From Isoetes taiwanensis (taxonomy: Eukaryota; Streptophyta; Lycopodiopsida; Isoetales; Isoetaceae), in contig JAJEKV010000080.1 in the NCBI GenBank assembly GCA_021234155.1, positions 974,182 through 1,038,181 of the forward strand: a DNA stretch of 64,000 nucleotides, in the 5' to 3' direction. Positions 22,626 to 32,330 of the stretch are shown piece by piece; position 1 is the stretch's first letter; every line of letters starts with the position of its first letter. The position numbers and the translations under genes were made by a program. A model generated the notes under the pieces. That model was not told the origin of the DNA and ran no database searches. It saw only the letters and a program-made list of their open reading frames with translations.

Positions 22626-25600
22626 TCATCGGACGAATCTACATTTTGCAGCAATATCAGGATGCATGTCATCCTCAGATTCATTTAGTCCTTGATCAGT
22701 GGAGCCTTCATCCTCACCTTCACTCTCAAAACTGGATGTACTCGAACGATCTTCTTCCTCACTGTCTACAAGTGAGTCCGGCCACCTTTCTAGTTGTTTA
22801 TCTAATCCACATGCCGACCTTATTAAAGTTTGAGTGACCGCACGTAACTTATTAGCAACAGTCAAAACAAAGTCATATCCAAGAACCTTTACTTCAGCTA
22901 GATCTATGATACTAGTATTTGCTTCAGACTTTGCTCTCATTCCCACTCCTGTTTTTACCATCTCCAAACTATAACTCCCACTGAAAGCATTGGCAACACT
23001 TGTTCTCATCCAGTGCACTTTTAATTGAGTGGGAATTTCATCCTCTTTTGTTACCTCTAATACTCTAGCCAGCCAGAATGGCTTCCCAGTTTCATCATCA
23101 TCAGCTGGGACAGCAACAACATTCCTTTTTGAATCTCTGAGATAGAACGAGAAACCCAAGCAACATGTTGTGCTGTGCATCTGGGGCCAGTGTACATGAC
23201 TCTGTCATCTTCATCTGAGCTAGGCATTAGCTGCACATGTTCTTCTTGATTCTCAACTTGCATAGGCAGAGTTTGCCTAGATGGCCAGTTGAATTCAACA
23301 GGTCTTCGATTGTGACATGGCTTGTAACATGTCATGTTGCTGAGGAAAAAACTGAGGCCACCATGAAGCATCTGCCTCCCCAAAGTGATTAGAGCATGAC
23401 TGAATACTAGTCTCAATGGAATCCAATGATTTGTTTGAGTCAAATGCTCTTCCCTCCTTTTTACTCTTTGTGAATTCTTTCAAGCTCTTTAGAGGCATTT
23501 GCTCTGCAGAGAGCATGGAAGTAGTCTCGGGGATGGTGCGACTGAATTGAATACCAGCTGCTGGCTGCCACTGCAATTAATGTGGCATATTTCTTTCCTT
23601 GTAGGATAGCCTTGCCATCTGCGAGTGAGAATTTGATCTGATGCTGAAATGTAATGTTTTGTAAGGGCCCAATTGCACATTGACCCCTCTCCGAAAAATC
23701 CATTCCTTGAAATCCTAAGTTTCTTTCAATATCTCGATTTTTAGGCGAGGATTGTAGGAGTCTTGGATAACCTCAATTATTGCTGGCAGGTTGAGAGCTT
23801 TTTTTCGAGCAAGACATTTAGAGAACCTATTGAACATCTGGTCAATTTGATCATGTGTATGACCAACAAGCAAAAAACCAATCTTCACCTTTTGAAGATT
23901 TGTTTTTTAACTAGCATGTCACAGTAAGCAAACAATGCCTGATTCATATTCTCTCTCGTCGTGTTATCTAGCTGAAGGTATAGAACTGGTGGTATATGCT
24001 CCAGACTGGAAAGAATCTTATTCAAAATTGTGATAGTGAGATTTGAATCAGCATGAATGTTTGGATAGTTCAAGAATGCCTTGCAAGAGAGCTTCCCATT
24101 AAAAACCATAGCACCAACGACATGCAGATGTATGATCTTCTTCAGGAGCATCCTTAGGCAGATTGACAAAGTGAGGTAAGATGGTCTTCTTCTGGTCCAT
24201 TCCATCAATCACAACTGATATGTAGTTGAGTGGTTGTTCTAAAGCCTTCTTCCTGTGTTTTGTCAATTTTCTCCTTTCCAAAGATTGTTGTTCTCTGTGC
24301 TTGTTCAGTTTCTCTTTCAACGCATCTGAAATGAAAACATGTTCAGGAAAAAAACCTACCATTGAGTAGAACTAGGCAAGAGTACGTTGTGGAAGCTTAC
24401 TTTTAGTGTGAAGTGTCCTTGCATTCTGCCTCTGAGCTTTTAGTTCAGAGCATGTCGCACAAACAGACATCCGGTGCTTTCTAGGAATAGACACACGGGA
24501 AAATTCTTTTTTCCAGAGCACAGTGAAGTAAGAGTAGCATACATGGCGTTCTTCAGCCTCGACACACAAATCCTTATAATTATTGTAGACTTCACATTTC
24601 GTGAAGTTGTCACTCAAATGGTACATAGGGCTGTTAGGCAGTTTCTCGCAAGACTCCTTGAAGAAGCCTTCCATCAGAAACACATTGAAGCGCATGAATT
24701 CTGGATATACTTCCGGAATGGCAGTAGTCGTTAATGCTAGGATTGTTGTCAAGCCTTTTCTTCAGGCGGTGAAGCCGCCTGCTGCCTAAAGCATGAATTA
24801 TTTTGAAGGCCATTTGACAGACGGTGTGGTCACCAGCTGTGTAAGTAAACTTGTCACCATAATCTGGCCAAATATTGAAGGCTAAGTAGCCCCTTTGATC
24901 TAACAACGTCACTGAACTGTAGTTGTCTTGAATCAACCTTAATTCTTTTAGTCTAATCTTTAGCAAACAGCGTTTAAGACAACAATGCTTTGTATGTGTT
25001 GCTCTCAAGTGACCCTCATCCATTAGTTTCTTTCTCCTTTGTGATGTACAAGCTTTCTTGTGTAAGTTTCGCTTAAGCTTTTCACTAGGAGGAGCTTTAA
25101 ATTCAAACAGGGAGACTTGTGGCTGTGCTACATCATCATCTGAGAAAGCAACCTGAGGTGTTTCTTCATCTAACACTGTAGGAATGGACGGTCTACTAGT
25201 GGATGTTGTGAGATTAGGCGTGGGATGATCTTGTGTGGAAGAGATTTGTCTTTCCCTTGGAAAAAGAAGCCGAGGCTGGTGACATAGTTGAGCAGCTCCA
25301 GAAGTCTCATAAAACACAGGAGTTGCATGATGCTGACTGCTCCCACTAAAAGTGGCATCACGTAGTGCGATGGATTGAGATGGAGTGATTTGCGCCCGGG
25401 TAGGCTGTCTAAGCTGAACTAAGGGAGACGGACTAAAGCGAACGGGAGGAGGGAGTCTGAGCTCATCTAGAGTGAAATGAATGGGTGGAGGAAGGTTGCA
25501 ATGTTCTGTGGGTTCTGGTGGAGTAAAATGCATAGGTGGTGGTAAATGACGCAGAAGAGCTGGAGGTGGTGGCGTGAACTACCGATGTGTACGAACCGGA

Positions 25601-25770
25601 GGGCTGGGGCTTTGAGTGTCAGAGCCAGAAGTTCCTTGGCTAACAACAACTTCTCTATTAGGATTTGTTTCCATTGGCAGAGGAATGGGTGTGAAAACCA
25701 TGGGAGGAGGTAGCTGGCGAGCAGGACGTGGTAGCTCGGACGCTCTCTTCTCTCCAGCCATAGTGAGCAC
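22626..25770 (-). pseudogene. DUF7869-like (transposase-like) gene of unit A, broken
   Basis: Reading the minus strand from an ATG at 25770: a Pro-rich N-terminal region with an early TAG (near 25578); a Lys/Arg/Cys-rich part (KKACTSQRRKKLMDEGHLRA, HTKHCCLKRCLLKIRLKEL); a central part (WKKEFSRVSIPRKHRMSVCA); an intron near 24310-24400; then DGMDQKKTILPHF, LYLQLDNTTRENMNQALFAY (about 23925-23985) and VGHTHDQIDQMFNRFS (about 23828-23875). The LDN...N and GHTHxxID motifs are those I associate with the DUF7869 family, thought to be transposase-derived. The C-terminal part (about 22990-23130) reads PFWLARVLEV...KVHWMR, which looks like a BAH or Tudor chromatin module, followed by an acidic tail. 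Frameshifts lie near 24745, 24150, 23890 and 23590. Confidence 0.7.
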
Positions 25771-26105
25771 TTAGATACAGACGAGGAGGGTATAAATTTA
25801 TACAAAGCATAAGCACAAGAGACAACGAGCGGTATACATTTATACAGAGAGCGTCTAAATTTATACAGTCGCAGTGTGAAATCAAATAGGGATGGTATGA
25901 ATTTATATGAAAACTTCAGAACACCGTATAAGAAATGGTATGGACAGATTCTATACAGAAGAGCATATCGCAGTAGTACTTAAGGGTGGCAGAGGCGAAC
26001 TCATTATCTATGTACGCTGTTTGGCTCGAAGGCGCTCGCAATCTGCCTTATATACTCGCCCCTCTTTGCGACTTCCAACAGCTATAAGCATCTTCATACG
26101 GACAT
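25771..26105. promoter_or_regulatory. Divergent intergenic region of unit A with degenerate palindromes
   Basis: Between the minus-gene ATG (25770) and the inferred plus-gene start (about 26106). Four variants of the palindrome lie in the 5' leader of the minus gene: gggtataaatttatac (about 25788), gcggtatacatttatac (about 25831), taaatttatacag (about 25855) and ggtatgaatttatatg (about 25891). The core TATAAATTTATA reads as TATAAA on both strands, so it could act as a two-way TATA-like element. That role is inference. Confidence 0.45.
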
Positions 26106-26187
26106 GGCCACGTAAGTTTCTAACCCGTACCATTTTATTTCTACGTTTCTTTTACTAGCTTAAATGTTCTATCGTTATTGGTCTTTC

Positions 26188-26616
26188 GGTATAAATTTAT
26201 ACCGAGGCTGAACTCCATTGGTATAAAACTATACCGAGTCTAAACTCTATTGGTATAAATTTATACCGAGGAGAGGTCTCCGCGGTATAAATTTATACCG
26301 AGGAGGTGGTCTCTCGGTATAAATCTATACCGCGAGAGTTCTCCCGCAGTATAAATTTATACCGACAAAGTGCTGAGCGGTATAAATTTATACCGCCCGT
26401 GCTCGCATGGCATAAATTTATACTATGCGAGCAAGGGCGGTATAAGTTTATACAACTCAGGACCTTGTTGGTATAAATTTATACCGCGGGAGGACTCTCG
26501 CTGTATAAATTTATACCGAGAGACCACCTCCTGGTTATAAATTTATACCGCGGAGACCTCACACGGTATAAATTTATACCCAGAGGATAGAGCTTCGAAA
26601 ATCTGTATAAAATCAT
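26188..26616. repeat. Array of about 14 GGTATAAATTTATACC palindromes (intron 1 of unit A plus gene)
   Basis: About 14 copies of the 16-bp palindrome GGTATAAATTTATACC or close variants, spaced roughly 30-33 bp centre to centre, each flanked by short GC-rich segments. The part 26250-26583 is itself a larger palindrome (see separate entry). Confidence 0.9.
26250..26583. repeat. Nested palindrome of about 330 bp, centre at 26416/26417
   Basis: The left arm reads, as reverse complement, into the right arm in register. 'gaggtctccgcggt' at 26272 pairs with 'cggagacctc' at 26551-26560; 'gaggtggtctctcggtat' (26303) pairs with 'ccgagagaccacctcc' (26517); 'gtgctcgcat' (26399) pairs with 'atgcgagca' (26425). 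The mismatches are few, and the small palindromes sit at mirror positions. Such a structure can in principle extrude as a cruciform or form a long hairpin in RNA. Confidence 0.9.
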
Positions 26617-27182
26617 ACAGTTTCCAAAACTTTACACTTGTTTTAGGTGTAAAAGCAACAGAGAAAAGTGTAAAATAACACCTCATAGAGGTTTACTAAA
26701 ACATCATTTTTAGAACTTAATTACAAAAGAAAATAGAGGTAAACCAATTTTTCGCGACGTTTAAGCCTAGTTTTTACGTGTTTTCATCACAAAGATAACC
26801 TTTAAAGGCAAAGGTCAACAGTCAGCTCCAAAGCCCCAATCCTACGAACTCAGGGATGTTACGTGGTACGTCCACAGGGGAGCTAGGGATCGCTACCCCA
26901 CTGATGCGTACCTGTACGTTTGCAACAAGACAGGAAGGGGGAAGTTTAAGGCTGGGGACTACTACCCTGCTGGAGAAATGAACAAGTCTGACGGCCACAG
27001 ATAATGAAGACGAGATCTTAATGAATTGCATAAACGATGAAGGTGATGTCTAGTACTTTCTGAGCAGCACAATGTTCAGAATAAGCATGTGCAAGCCAAA
27101 GGATGTTAATGAATATATTTCAGAGAACAACAAACTTGGCCACGTGAGTGTGATCCTCTCCCTTTTGTCTTTTATTCCTTTA

Positions 27183-27199
27183 CCTTATAAATTTATACA
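27183..27199. repeat. Single palindrome copy in a plus-gene intron (unit A)
   Basis: ccttataaatttatacagg, a variant of the unit A palindrome, in the intron between 'aacttggccac|gtgagt' (27143) and the exon starting near 27226. Confidence 0.8.
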
Positions 27200-28259
27200 G
27201 GCAGAAAGCTAACTGAACTTCCAGAATGCAGGATATAGTAGACATTTTGTCCTCAGTCATTTTGTGTGACGAGAAAGTAATGGTGAAGGGCTTCTGGTAC
27301 CCACGGACAAAGGAAGAAGTTGAAAAAGACTTTGGGCCAGAAGAGGAGGAGGAGGAAGAGGAAGAGGAGGTGGTAGTCACAGGGTAGGGGAAGAGGAAAG
27401 CTTTGGTCATTCACTCACAGGCACCAAAGAAATCTAGGAAGACCAAGGCCTTGACAACAGAAGAGTCTGCAGAAGCACTACAAAAGGCACCTGGGGCCGA
27501 CATTGTTTTGAGACCCTCGGACAAGTCAAGTGAAATACTTAAAAGAGTAAATGAAACAAAGCTTCTAAAGTAAACATTTTCCTTAATTCTAAACACCATC
27601 AAGAGGCCGCCAAAAAATGAGGACGGGGTCAGAGTTCTTCAAGTATGGAAGTTGTACGCAGCACATGTGGCAATACTAAAGCAAAGAATGCGCAGAAATC
27701 CACATGCCCATGTGTCGCCTCTGGTTGTTATGGTTGACCGAGAGCAGGTCCAAGAGCTCAGGCATTACAAGAAAGCCGACTTTGAGGACTACACATATTA
27801 TGTTCTCGGTGGAACACACAATTACAAGGCCAGGAAGGAGCTATCTAAGGAGGAAAGCAGAAACGAGGTCTGGAAGAGTGTGGAAGCCCATATTTACGTT
27901 GGGTTGACAGACGAGGAGGCCAAAGTCATTGCCGTGAGCCACAACCTGGACAATGACTTTAGGTTGAAGATGAGCCTCATAGACAAAATCCGCTTCATGC
28001 ACAGAGAATATGTCGAGTTCAAGCAATTGCTTGGAGAGGACTTAAGAAGCAGAAGAACAAGCTCCAAGAACTTCGGATGCTTGTGTGACAGAATGTTGCT
28101 TGAATGACTCTGATAAGAAGCCCATCATGGCAGTAAAGCAATACGATAACTACTTCCAACTTGCTTTCAGAGATGGCCAAGTAAGTATTTCCTCCTTCCT
28201 ATTTAATTTTGTTACAAGGTAGTCTAGAATGTGTAGTTTAGATAAGAACCCGTCGCTGG

Positions 28260-28440
28260 AACCGGTATAAATTTATACCGCGTCTTGGAGCGGTATAAAT
28301 TTATGCCACGTTATAAATTTATACCGTTCTAAACCGAGGACTAAGTCATACCTCGGCCTTCTACGGTATAAATTTATACCGTTGCATGGACGGAAAATTT
28401 TATTACTGCGGTCGAGAATGGTATAAATTTATACCGTGGC
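28260..28440. repeat. Five-copy palindrome array in a plus-gene intron (unit A)
   Basis: Copies of GGTATAAATTTATACC or variants near 28262, 28291, 28311, 28364 and 28419. They lie in the intron that starts at 'ggccaa|gtaagtatt' (about 28180) and ends near 28515 ('tcaacag|gtgtgg'). Spacing is less regular than in intron 1. Confidence 0.85.
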
Positions 28441-28904
28441 CTTGACTGACTCTAGAATTTATTGTTCCACAACTGTCCTCATGCATTAAGCTGCTTGTCC
28501 TCAATTTTCAACAGGTGTGGAATCTGCAGGAAAGAATCTTCTGTATGTTTGAAGATGGTGAACTTAAAGACAAGCTAGCACCACTGGTAAAAAAACAAAA
28601 AAAGGTTCTAAAACAAAACAATAAAATATGAGCATAGTGCCATGGACACAACTACAGGGCTTGAAGAGCAAAGAAATATTTGTGCGGCTCCTGGAAAAAG
28701 TTGTTGCGAAAGAATTTACTCTCGACGAAATAGCTAAGATGTATGGAACCTTTACTATGCGTTGTACTTAATCCATTTCTTTGCCTAACAATCTCTTCTT
28801 GTTTGCAGTCAGAAGGACATTGTCACATGCCAGTCCGAGTTAATGAAGCAACTAAATTTAGAAGACTGGGAAGAGTGCAAGCTTCTTTATCCCACTGATA
28901 AGGT

Positions 28905-29395
28905 GACTTCCTTCAGGCCATCCAAGCAGGCTCTTACTTGTACATGAGTAAAAGCCTCATCATAAAAAATACTGTCTTTGATCTTAAACCCGTAGGGAAT
29001 GTCAGCTATGCACAACGTGAAGTTCTGTTTATCCACAAGGGTCCCCAGTTTAGTGCAGTCCCCATGTACAATCTGGTACAAGCTGTCCTGGCCATAGGTA
29101 GTAAATCTCTCGTAGCCACCGTCAGAACTACTTGATGCGACCTGCTTGCCCTGTTCGATGGCCTTTAGTCTTTGCCTTTCTTCTTTGGCCCTCCGAACTA
29201 GATTCAAGAAACCTGCTGGCAGTCCTTTCTTCTTGTTCTGTAAGAAAAGAGTAAGGCTAAGGCACAAAAGCAAAACACGTAGTCTACAAAACTCACCCAT
29301 CCACTAAAGTTCACAATGTGTTCTCGTATTATGCTGTCTGTTGGAGGGTCATAATCTTTCATTCCAACCTGCAAACAATGTATGTGCTCAAACCC
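28905..29395 (-). pseudogene. Methyltransferase catalytic-motif exons in inverted orientation
   Basis: Within the plus-strand methyltransferase gene, this segment codes on the minus strand. An exon reads GMKDYDPPTDSIIREHIVNF and ends SGW|GTGAGT. A 70-bp intron ends in cttacag. The next exon reads NKKKGLPAGFLNLVRRAKEE, QIVHGDCTKLG and LCIADIPYGFKIKDSIFYDE. LCIADIPYGF is the expected place and form of the DPPY (motif IV) region of an amino-methyltransferase, with DIPY in place of DPPY. It fits between the ParB-like part (27.6-28.9 kb) and motif I (30.0 kb) but on the opposite strand, so an internal inversion of about 490 bp is the simplest explanation. Confidence 0.65.
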
Positions 29396-29479
29396 GTATC
29401 AGGTCTGCAACGCCGGATTTGAAAATTGCATCTGGTAAGCCTCATAGTCATTTTCGTTTCATATTTTAACAAGACCCTG

Positions 29480-29672
29480 CTGTATAAATTTATACCGCAG
29501 ATGCCATGGGATTTAGATTTACACCGCAGGAGCCTTGCGGTATAAATTTATACCACAGAAGCCCTGCTGTATAAATTTATATTGCAGAAGCCTTGCGGTA
29601 TAAATTTATACCGCAAAAGCCTTGCAGTATAAATTTATACAGCAGGGCACCTGCCGTATAAATTTATACCGT
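29480..29672. repeat. Seven- to eight-copy palindrome array in a plus-gene intron (unit A)
   Basis: Seven or eight copies of the palindrome or variants with a period of about 28-32 bp. The spacer is conserved as gcag(a/g)agcc(t/c)tgc. It lies in the intron between 'tgcatctg|gtaagcc' (29452) and 'ttccag|gctgaag' (29713). Confidence 0.9.
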
Positions 29673-30386
29673 TTCCTTTTTACGTTTGACTTACCATTTC
29701 TTTCTGCTTCCAGGCTGAAGACAAACGTCAAAGGTCACGGTGAGGGTCCACGGTTAGTCAGCTGCTTCGAACACTTTCACATAGGCTACTACAGCGCTGA
29801 CACCAAAAAGACAATGGTGCACTTTAACACTCAAAGTGAGAAGACCCCACCATGCAATGCATTCCAATTCCCTATTGTCTTACAGAAGCTGAGAGACCCA
29901 CAGAGGTAAGGCGTTGTGGTGTCCCACTACCAGAAACCCCAAAGGCTAATTAACAATCTGATACAATGGTTTTCACGCCCTGGGGACTGGGTTTTGGATG
30001 CTTTTTTTTGGAACTGACACCACAGCTATATGCGCCCTTAAGCAGGGGCATAATGTGGTGTCAGTTGACATAGACCCGGACGAAATCAATTTTATTAGGA
30101 CCAAAATAAGTTCCTGTGAGTCCTTTCCTGATGAAAATGAGGAATTGGGAGCAAAAAATGGTGCTGGGGATGTCAAAGGCACCTACACTGAAATCCAGCC
30201 TCCAATAACAAGAAAAAAAGATGAGGAGGTGGAGTTTGTAGATCTTGAACCGGTGGAGCTAGGCCCCCCCAAGCAGCCTGTTCCAGTACCCTTAGAATCA
30301 GAATCAGGTGTCTCTGGCTTTGTGGCATCACTAGGAACAGACCCAAAGGGAGATGAGAGCCCCGTGGACTGGGAAGAACCTCCCCC

Positions 30387-30440
30387 CGTATAAATTTATA
30401 CCGACAGGTTTCAATTTTAAAATGCGGTATGATTTATACG
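30387..30440. repeat. Palindrome copies in the 3' flank of the unit A methyltransferase gene
   Basis: ccgtataaatttataccgac overlaps the stop codon region at 30387-30406, and a weaker copy ggtatgatttatacg lies at about 30426. Confidence 0.75.
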
Positions 30441-30837
30441 AGAAACGCTCTAATATTTATGACCTTTGTATAAAATGTATTGTATTATAAATTCAAGAAG
30501 AATTTTGAAATGGAATCTATTATTCTATCTCCAGCAATGTTTAATTAGAGCAACTACCATTTATTTTCTACATACTTTATTCTTTTGTTTCTGTAAAGTG
30601 CACTTTAAAGGCATTTGCAAATTATGATGCAAAAAAACACACTGTATTTGCTTCTTTTTTAACAAAATTAAATTGTTGGTTCTCCAATATTAGACTTAAC
30701 CACCTTAAAACTGTCTTTTTTTTTCTTCTTCTATTTCTTTTTTAATCACATTTCTAAAAGTGTTACTTTTTATGTGGTCTTCTGACTTTCCTGCTCCTTA
30801 TTTCGTCTCTTTTTTGAATTTTCCAAAATTCTCAAAG
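30441..30837. other. AT-rich 3' flank of unit A, no gene
   Basis: T-rich and A-rich sequence between the methyltransferase stop and the right terminal repeat. No ORF of note. Confidence 0.6.
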
Positions 30838-30872
30838 GAATCTTTCAAACGCACTTCTTAAATAAGTGCATT
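30838..30872 (-). repeat. Unit A right terminal inverted repeat
   Basis: The reverse complement begins AATGCACTTATTT and contains TTTGAAAGATTCC, matching the left end. It also holds a small hairpin (gcacttcttaaataagtgc). Confidence 0.65.
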
Positions 30873-30924
30873 TTGTTTTCAACCTTGTTTACTTACACAT
30901 TGTTTAACAATTGCAACATCTCTT

Positions 30925-31587
30925 CAAGGCATTGCATGACATTGCCCCATGAAACTAGAGGATTTGACTATAGGAAGGATGAATGGGCCAGCATCTTCAA
31001 TTCATGTGAACCCAATATCGGGGCATCGACTAAGAGGCTACTCTTGCAACTTGACAATTGTGCTGGCCAGAATAAAAATAGATACTTGTTTGCATACTTG
31101 TCGCATCTTACATGGGTTGGAGTGTTTGAAATGGTCTATGTCAACTGGTTATTTGACGCCTGGCCACACTCACGAAGACATTGATGCAATGTTTGGGCAT
31201 TATAGGATCAAATTGCAGAAAAGTGATGTCACCACCTATCCGAGGCTTTTGGAGCTATTTAAGCAATGTTCTTCACTGCCTCCTATTGGTTCATTGATAC
31301 AAGAAGTCCCTGACTGGAAAGAATTCATAGAGGGTTATGCTCGTGAAGACCTTATTGGGCATAGTGCTCCATTGCAATTTAGGTTTTGGGTGAAAAATGG
31401 AAAGCCAATAATGCAATACAAATGAGGGCTGGAGATCCTATGTGGAAACCGGAAGATAAGAATATATTGATTTGGAAAGAGGATGTGGCAAGTGAACCAA
31501 CGGTGCCGACAGGAGAGCCTACGGCTATGAAACCATTAGGATAAGTAAAGGACTATGAACGGACTATGGAAGGGATAATGGAGTATA
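30925..31587 (+). pseudogene. Gene D, 5' fragment: DUF7869-like core
   Basis: Plus strand, starting after a possible acceptor (ctcttcaag). It reads HCMTLPHETRGFDYRKDEWA, LLLQLDNCAGQNKNRYLFAY and, after a one-base frameshift near 31150, PGHTHEDIDAMFGHYR, then LQFRFWVKNGKPIMQYK. A TGA (31423) and a TAA (31543) interrupt the frame before it reaches MEGIMEY at the left edge of unit BC. The reading frame resumes on the far side at 43219. The LDNC..NKNRY and GHTHEDID motifs are better kept here than in unit A. The 5' part of this gene is missing; unit A lies immediately upstream. Confidence 0.7.
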
Positions 31588-31616
31588 AAGCACAATTTCA
31601 TTATAATGGGAAATTT
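31588..31616 (+). repeat. Unit BC left terminal inverted repeat
   Basis: 29 bp starting AAGCACAATTTCATTA. It pairs with 43186-43214 with two mismatches. Confidence 0.85.
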
Positions 31617-31860
31617 TTTAGTAAACTGGAATTTTTTTATTATGGGGGTTGTATAGACCTTATGCAGGGGTTGTATACACGTGTACAGTACCCTGTATCA
31701 TAGACCTTATGCAGGGGTTGTATACACGTGCAGTACCCGTTTATCATACATACATGAATATTTAGAGAACATAATAACACGGTATCATATACCAACTTCC
31801 AAACACAATAGAGACCGAAGTATGAACTATGTATGTCCCTAGTAACCTTCCCCCAGGTTC

Positions 31861-32330
31861 CTAACCCCTTCCCCTTTCCCTTCGCCTGCGAGGTGCAACC
31901 CACGCATCTGGGTTAGGAGTCAAGAGCTCACGCTCCTCCCAGCCTGATTCTTCCCACCATATGGGGTACCTAGTCATTAGAAAAAGTAATTCCACAGGAT
32001 GATACTCACGGAAGAAGAGCGGACCCAACTCCACAAAACCGTTGTACTCGTTGTAGTACACCCTAATAAGGCCATACATCTGTCCCCGGTTAATTTCATG
32101 AATGAATGGATTAATTTCCATCAGTGGCTCATGACCACAATCAAATCGCTCCAGAATGAAGTTGATCAACTCCATTGTAAGCTCCTTGGTGGGGACTGTG
32201 GGCGCAACCTCCACTCAAGAAATGGTCCCATAGCTCATCCATTCCAGGCCGCATGAGAATGCACGGGGCATGCTTGCAGGCCTTCCGAGTAGCCCAGGAG
32301 GATTGGGTCCAATCATTTGCAAAAGCAAGC
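31861..32330 (-). CDS. Unknown ORF in unit BC, possibly broken by a frameshift
   Basis: Minus strand. An upstream part reads CILMRPGMDELWDHFL and then shifts frame near 32212 into ELTMELINFILERFDCGHEP, GLIRVYYNEYNGFVELGPLF, FREYHPVELLFLMTRYPIWW, ending with a basic tail (APRRRRERGRG). About 117 residues follow the shift. The aromatic-rich composition and absence of low complexity suggest a real coding past, but I recognise no family. It has no equivalent in unit A. It lies just inside the left terminal repeat and runs in the same direction as the DUF7869-like gene. Confidence 0.4.

Larger units (their letters stand above)
26106..30393 (+). pseudogene. ParB-like/N4-N6 DNA methyltransferase gene of unit A (multi-exon, broken)
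   Basis: A likely first exon ends ATGGCCAC|GTAAGT (about 26106-26113); intron 1 holds the palindrome array. The next exon (about 26797-27000) reads RDVTWYVHRGARDRYPTDAY and YVCNKTGRGKFKAGDYYPAG. An acidic then basic linker follows (27230-27560; KKSRKTKAL). The exon at 27600-28100 is ParB-like: VRVLQVWKLYAAHVAILKQR, VLGGTHNYKARKEL (compare the ParB GG-x-H-R motif), YVGLTDEEAKVIAVSHNLDN. The C-terminal exons end with RPGDWVLDAFFGTDTTA (about 29975-30025), methyltransferase motif I in the FxGTGTTA style, then VVSVDIDPDEINF and an acidic tail. Lesions: stops in the linker (27388) and near 29909, an extra T in the T-run at 30002-30009, and the catalytic-motif exon inverted (28905-29395). GT-AG introns are visible. 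Domain assignment is by motif only. Confidence 0.65.
22231..30872. mobile_element. Unit A: TIR-bounded element with DUF7869-like and ParB-methyltransferase genes
   Basis: About 8.6 kb. The left end starts AACGCACTTATTTG and contains TTTGAAAGATTCC about 40 bp in. The right end, read as reverse complement, starts AATGCACTTATTT and contains the same TTTGAAAGATTCC about 25 bp in. Flanking TTGA and TTGT are a possible mutated 4-bp target duplication. Inside are two divergent genes: a DUF7869-like gene on minus (22626-25770) and a ParB/DNA methyltransferase gene on plus (about 26106-30393). Copies of GGTATAAATTTATACC occur in the intergenic region, in introns of the plus gene and in its 3' flank. 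Both genes are broken by small lesions. This is not a family I can name. Confidence 0.7.

Noticed and set aside
25980-26158. Plus-strand ORF across 25907-26158
   Set aside because: Overlaps the inferred first exon and its donor GTAAGT; no family resemblance. Treated as leader sequence.
26188-26616. Regular palindromic repeats resembling a CRISPR array
   Set aside because: Plant nuclear context, no cas genes, a 16-bp palindromic core, and spacers that mirror each other instead of being unique. Not a CRISPR array.
27180-27410. Minus-strand Ser-rich ORF (poly-Ser)
   Set aside because: Antisense of the Glu-rich linker (GAGGAGGAGG...) of the unit A plus gene.
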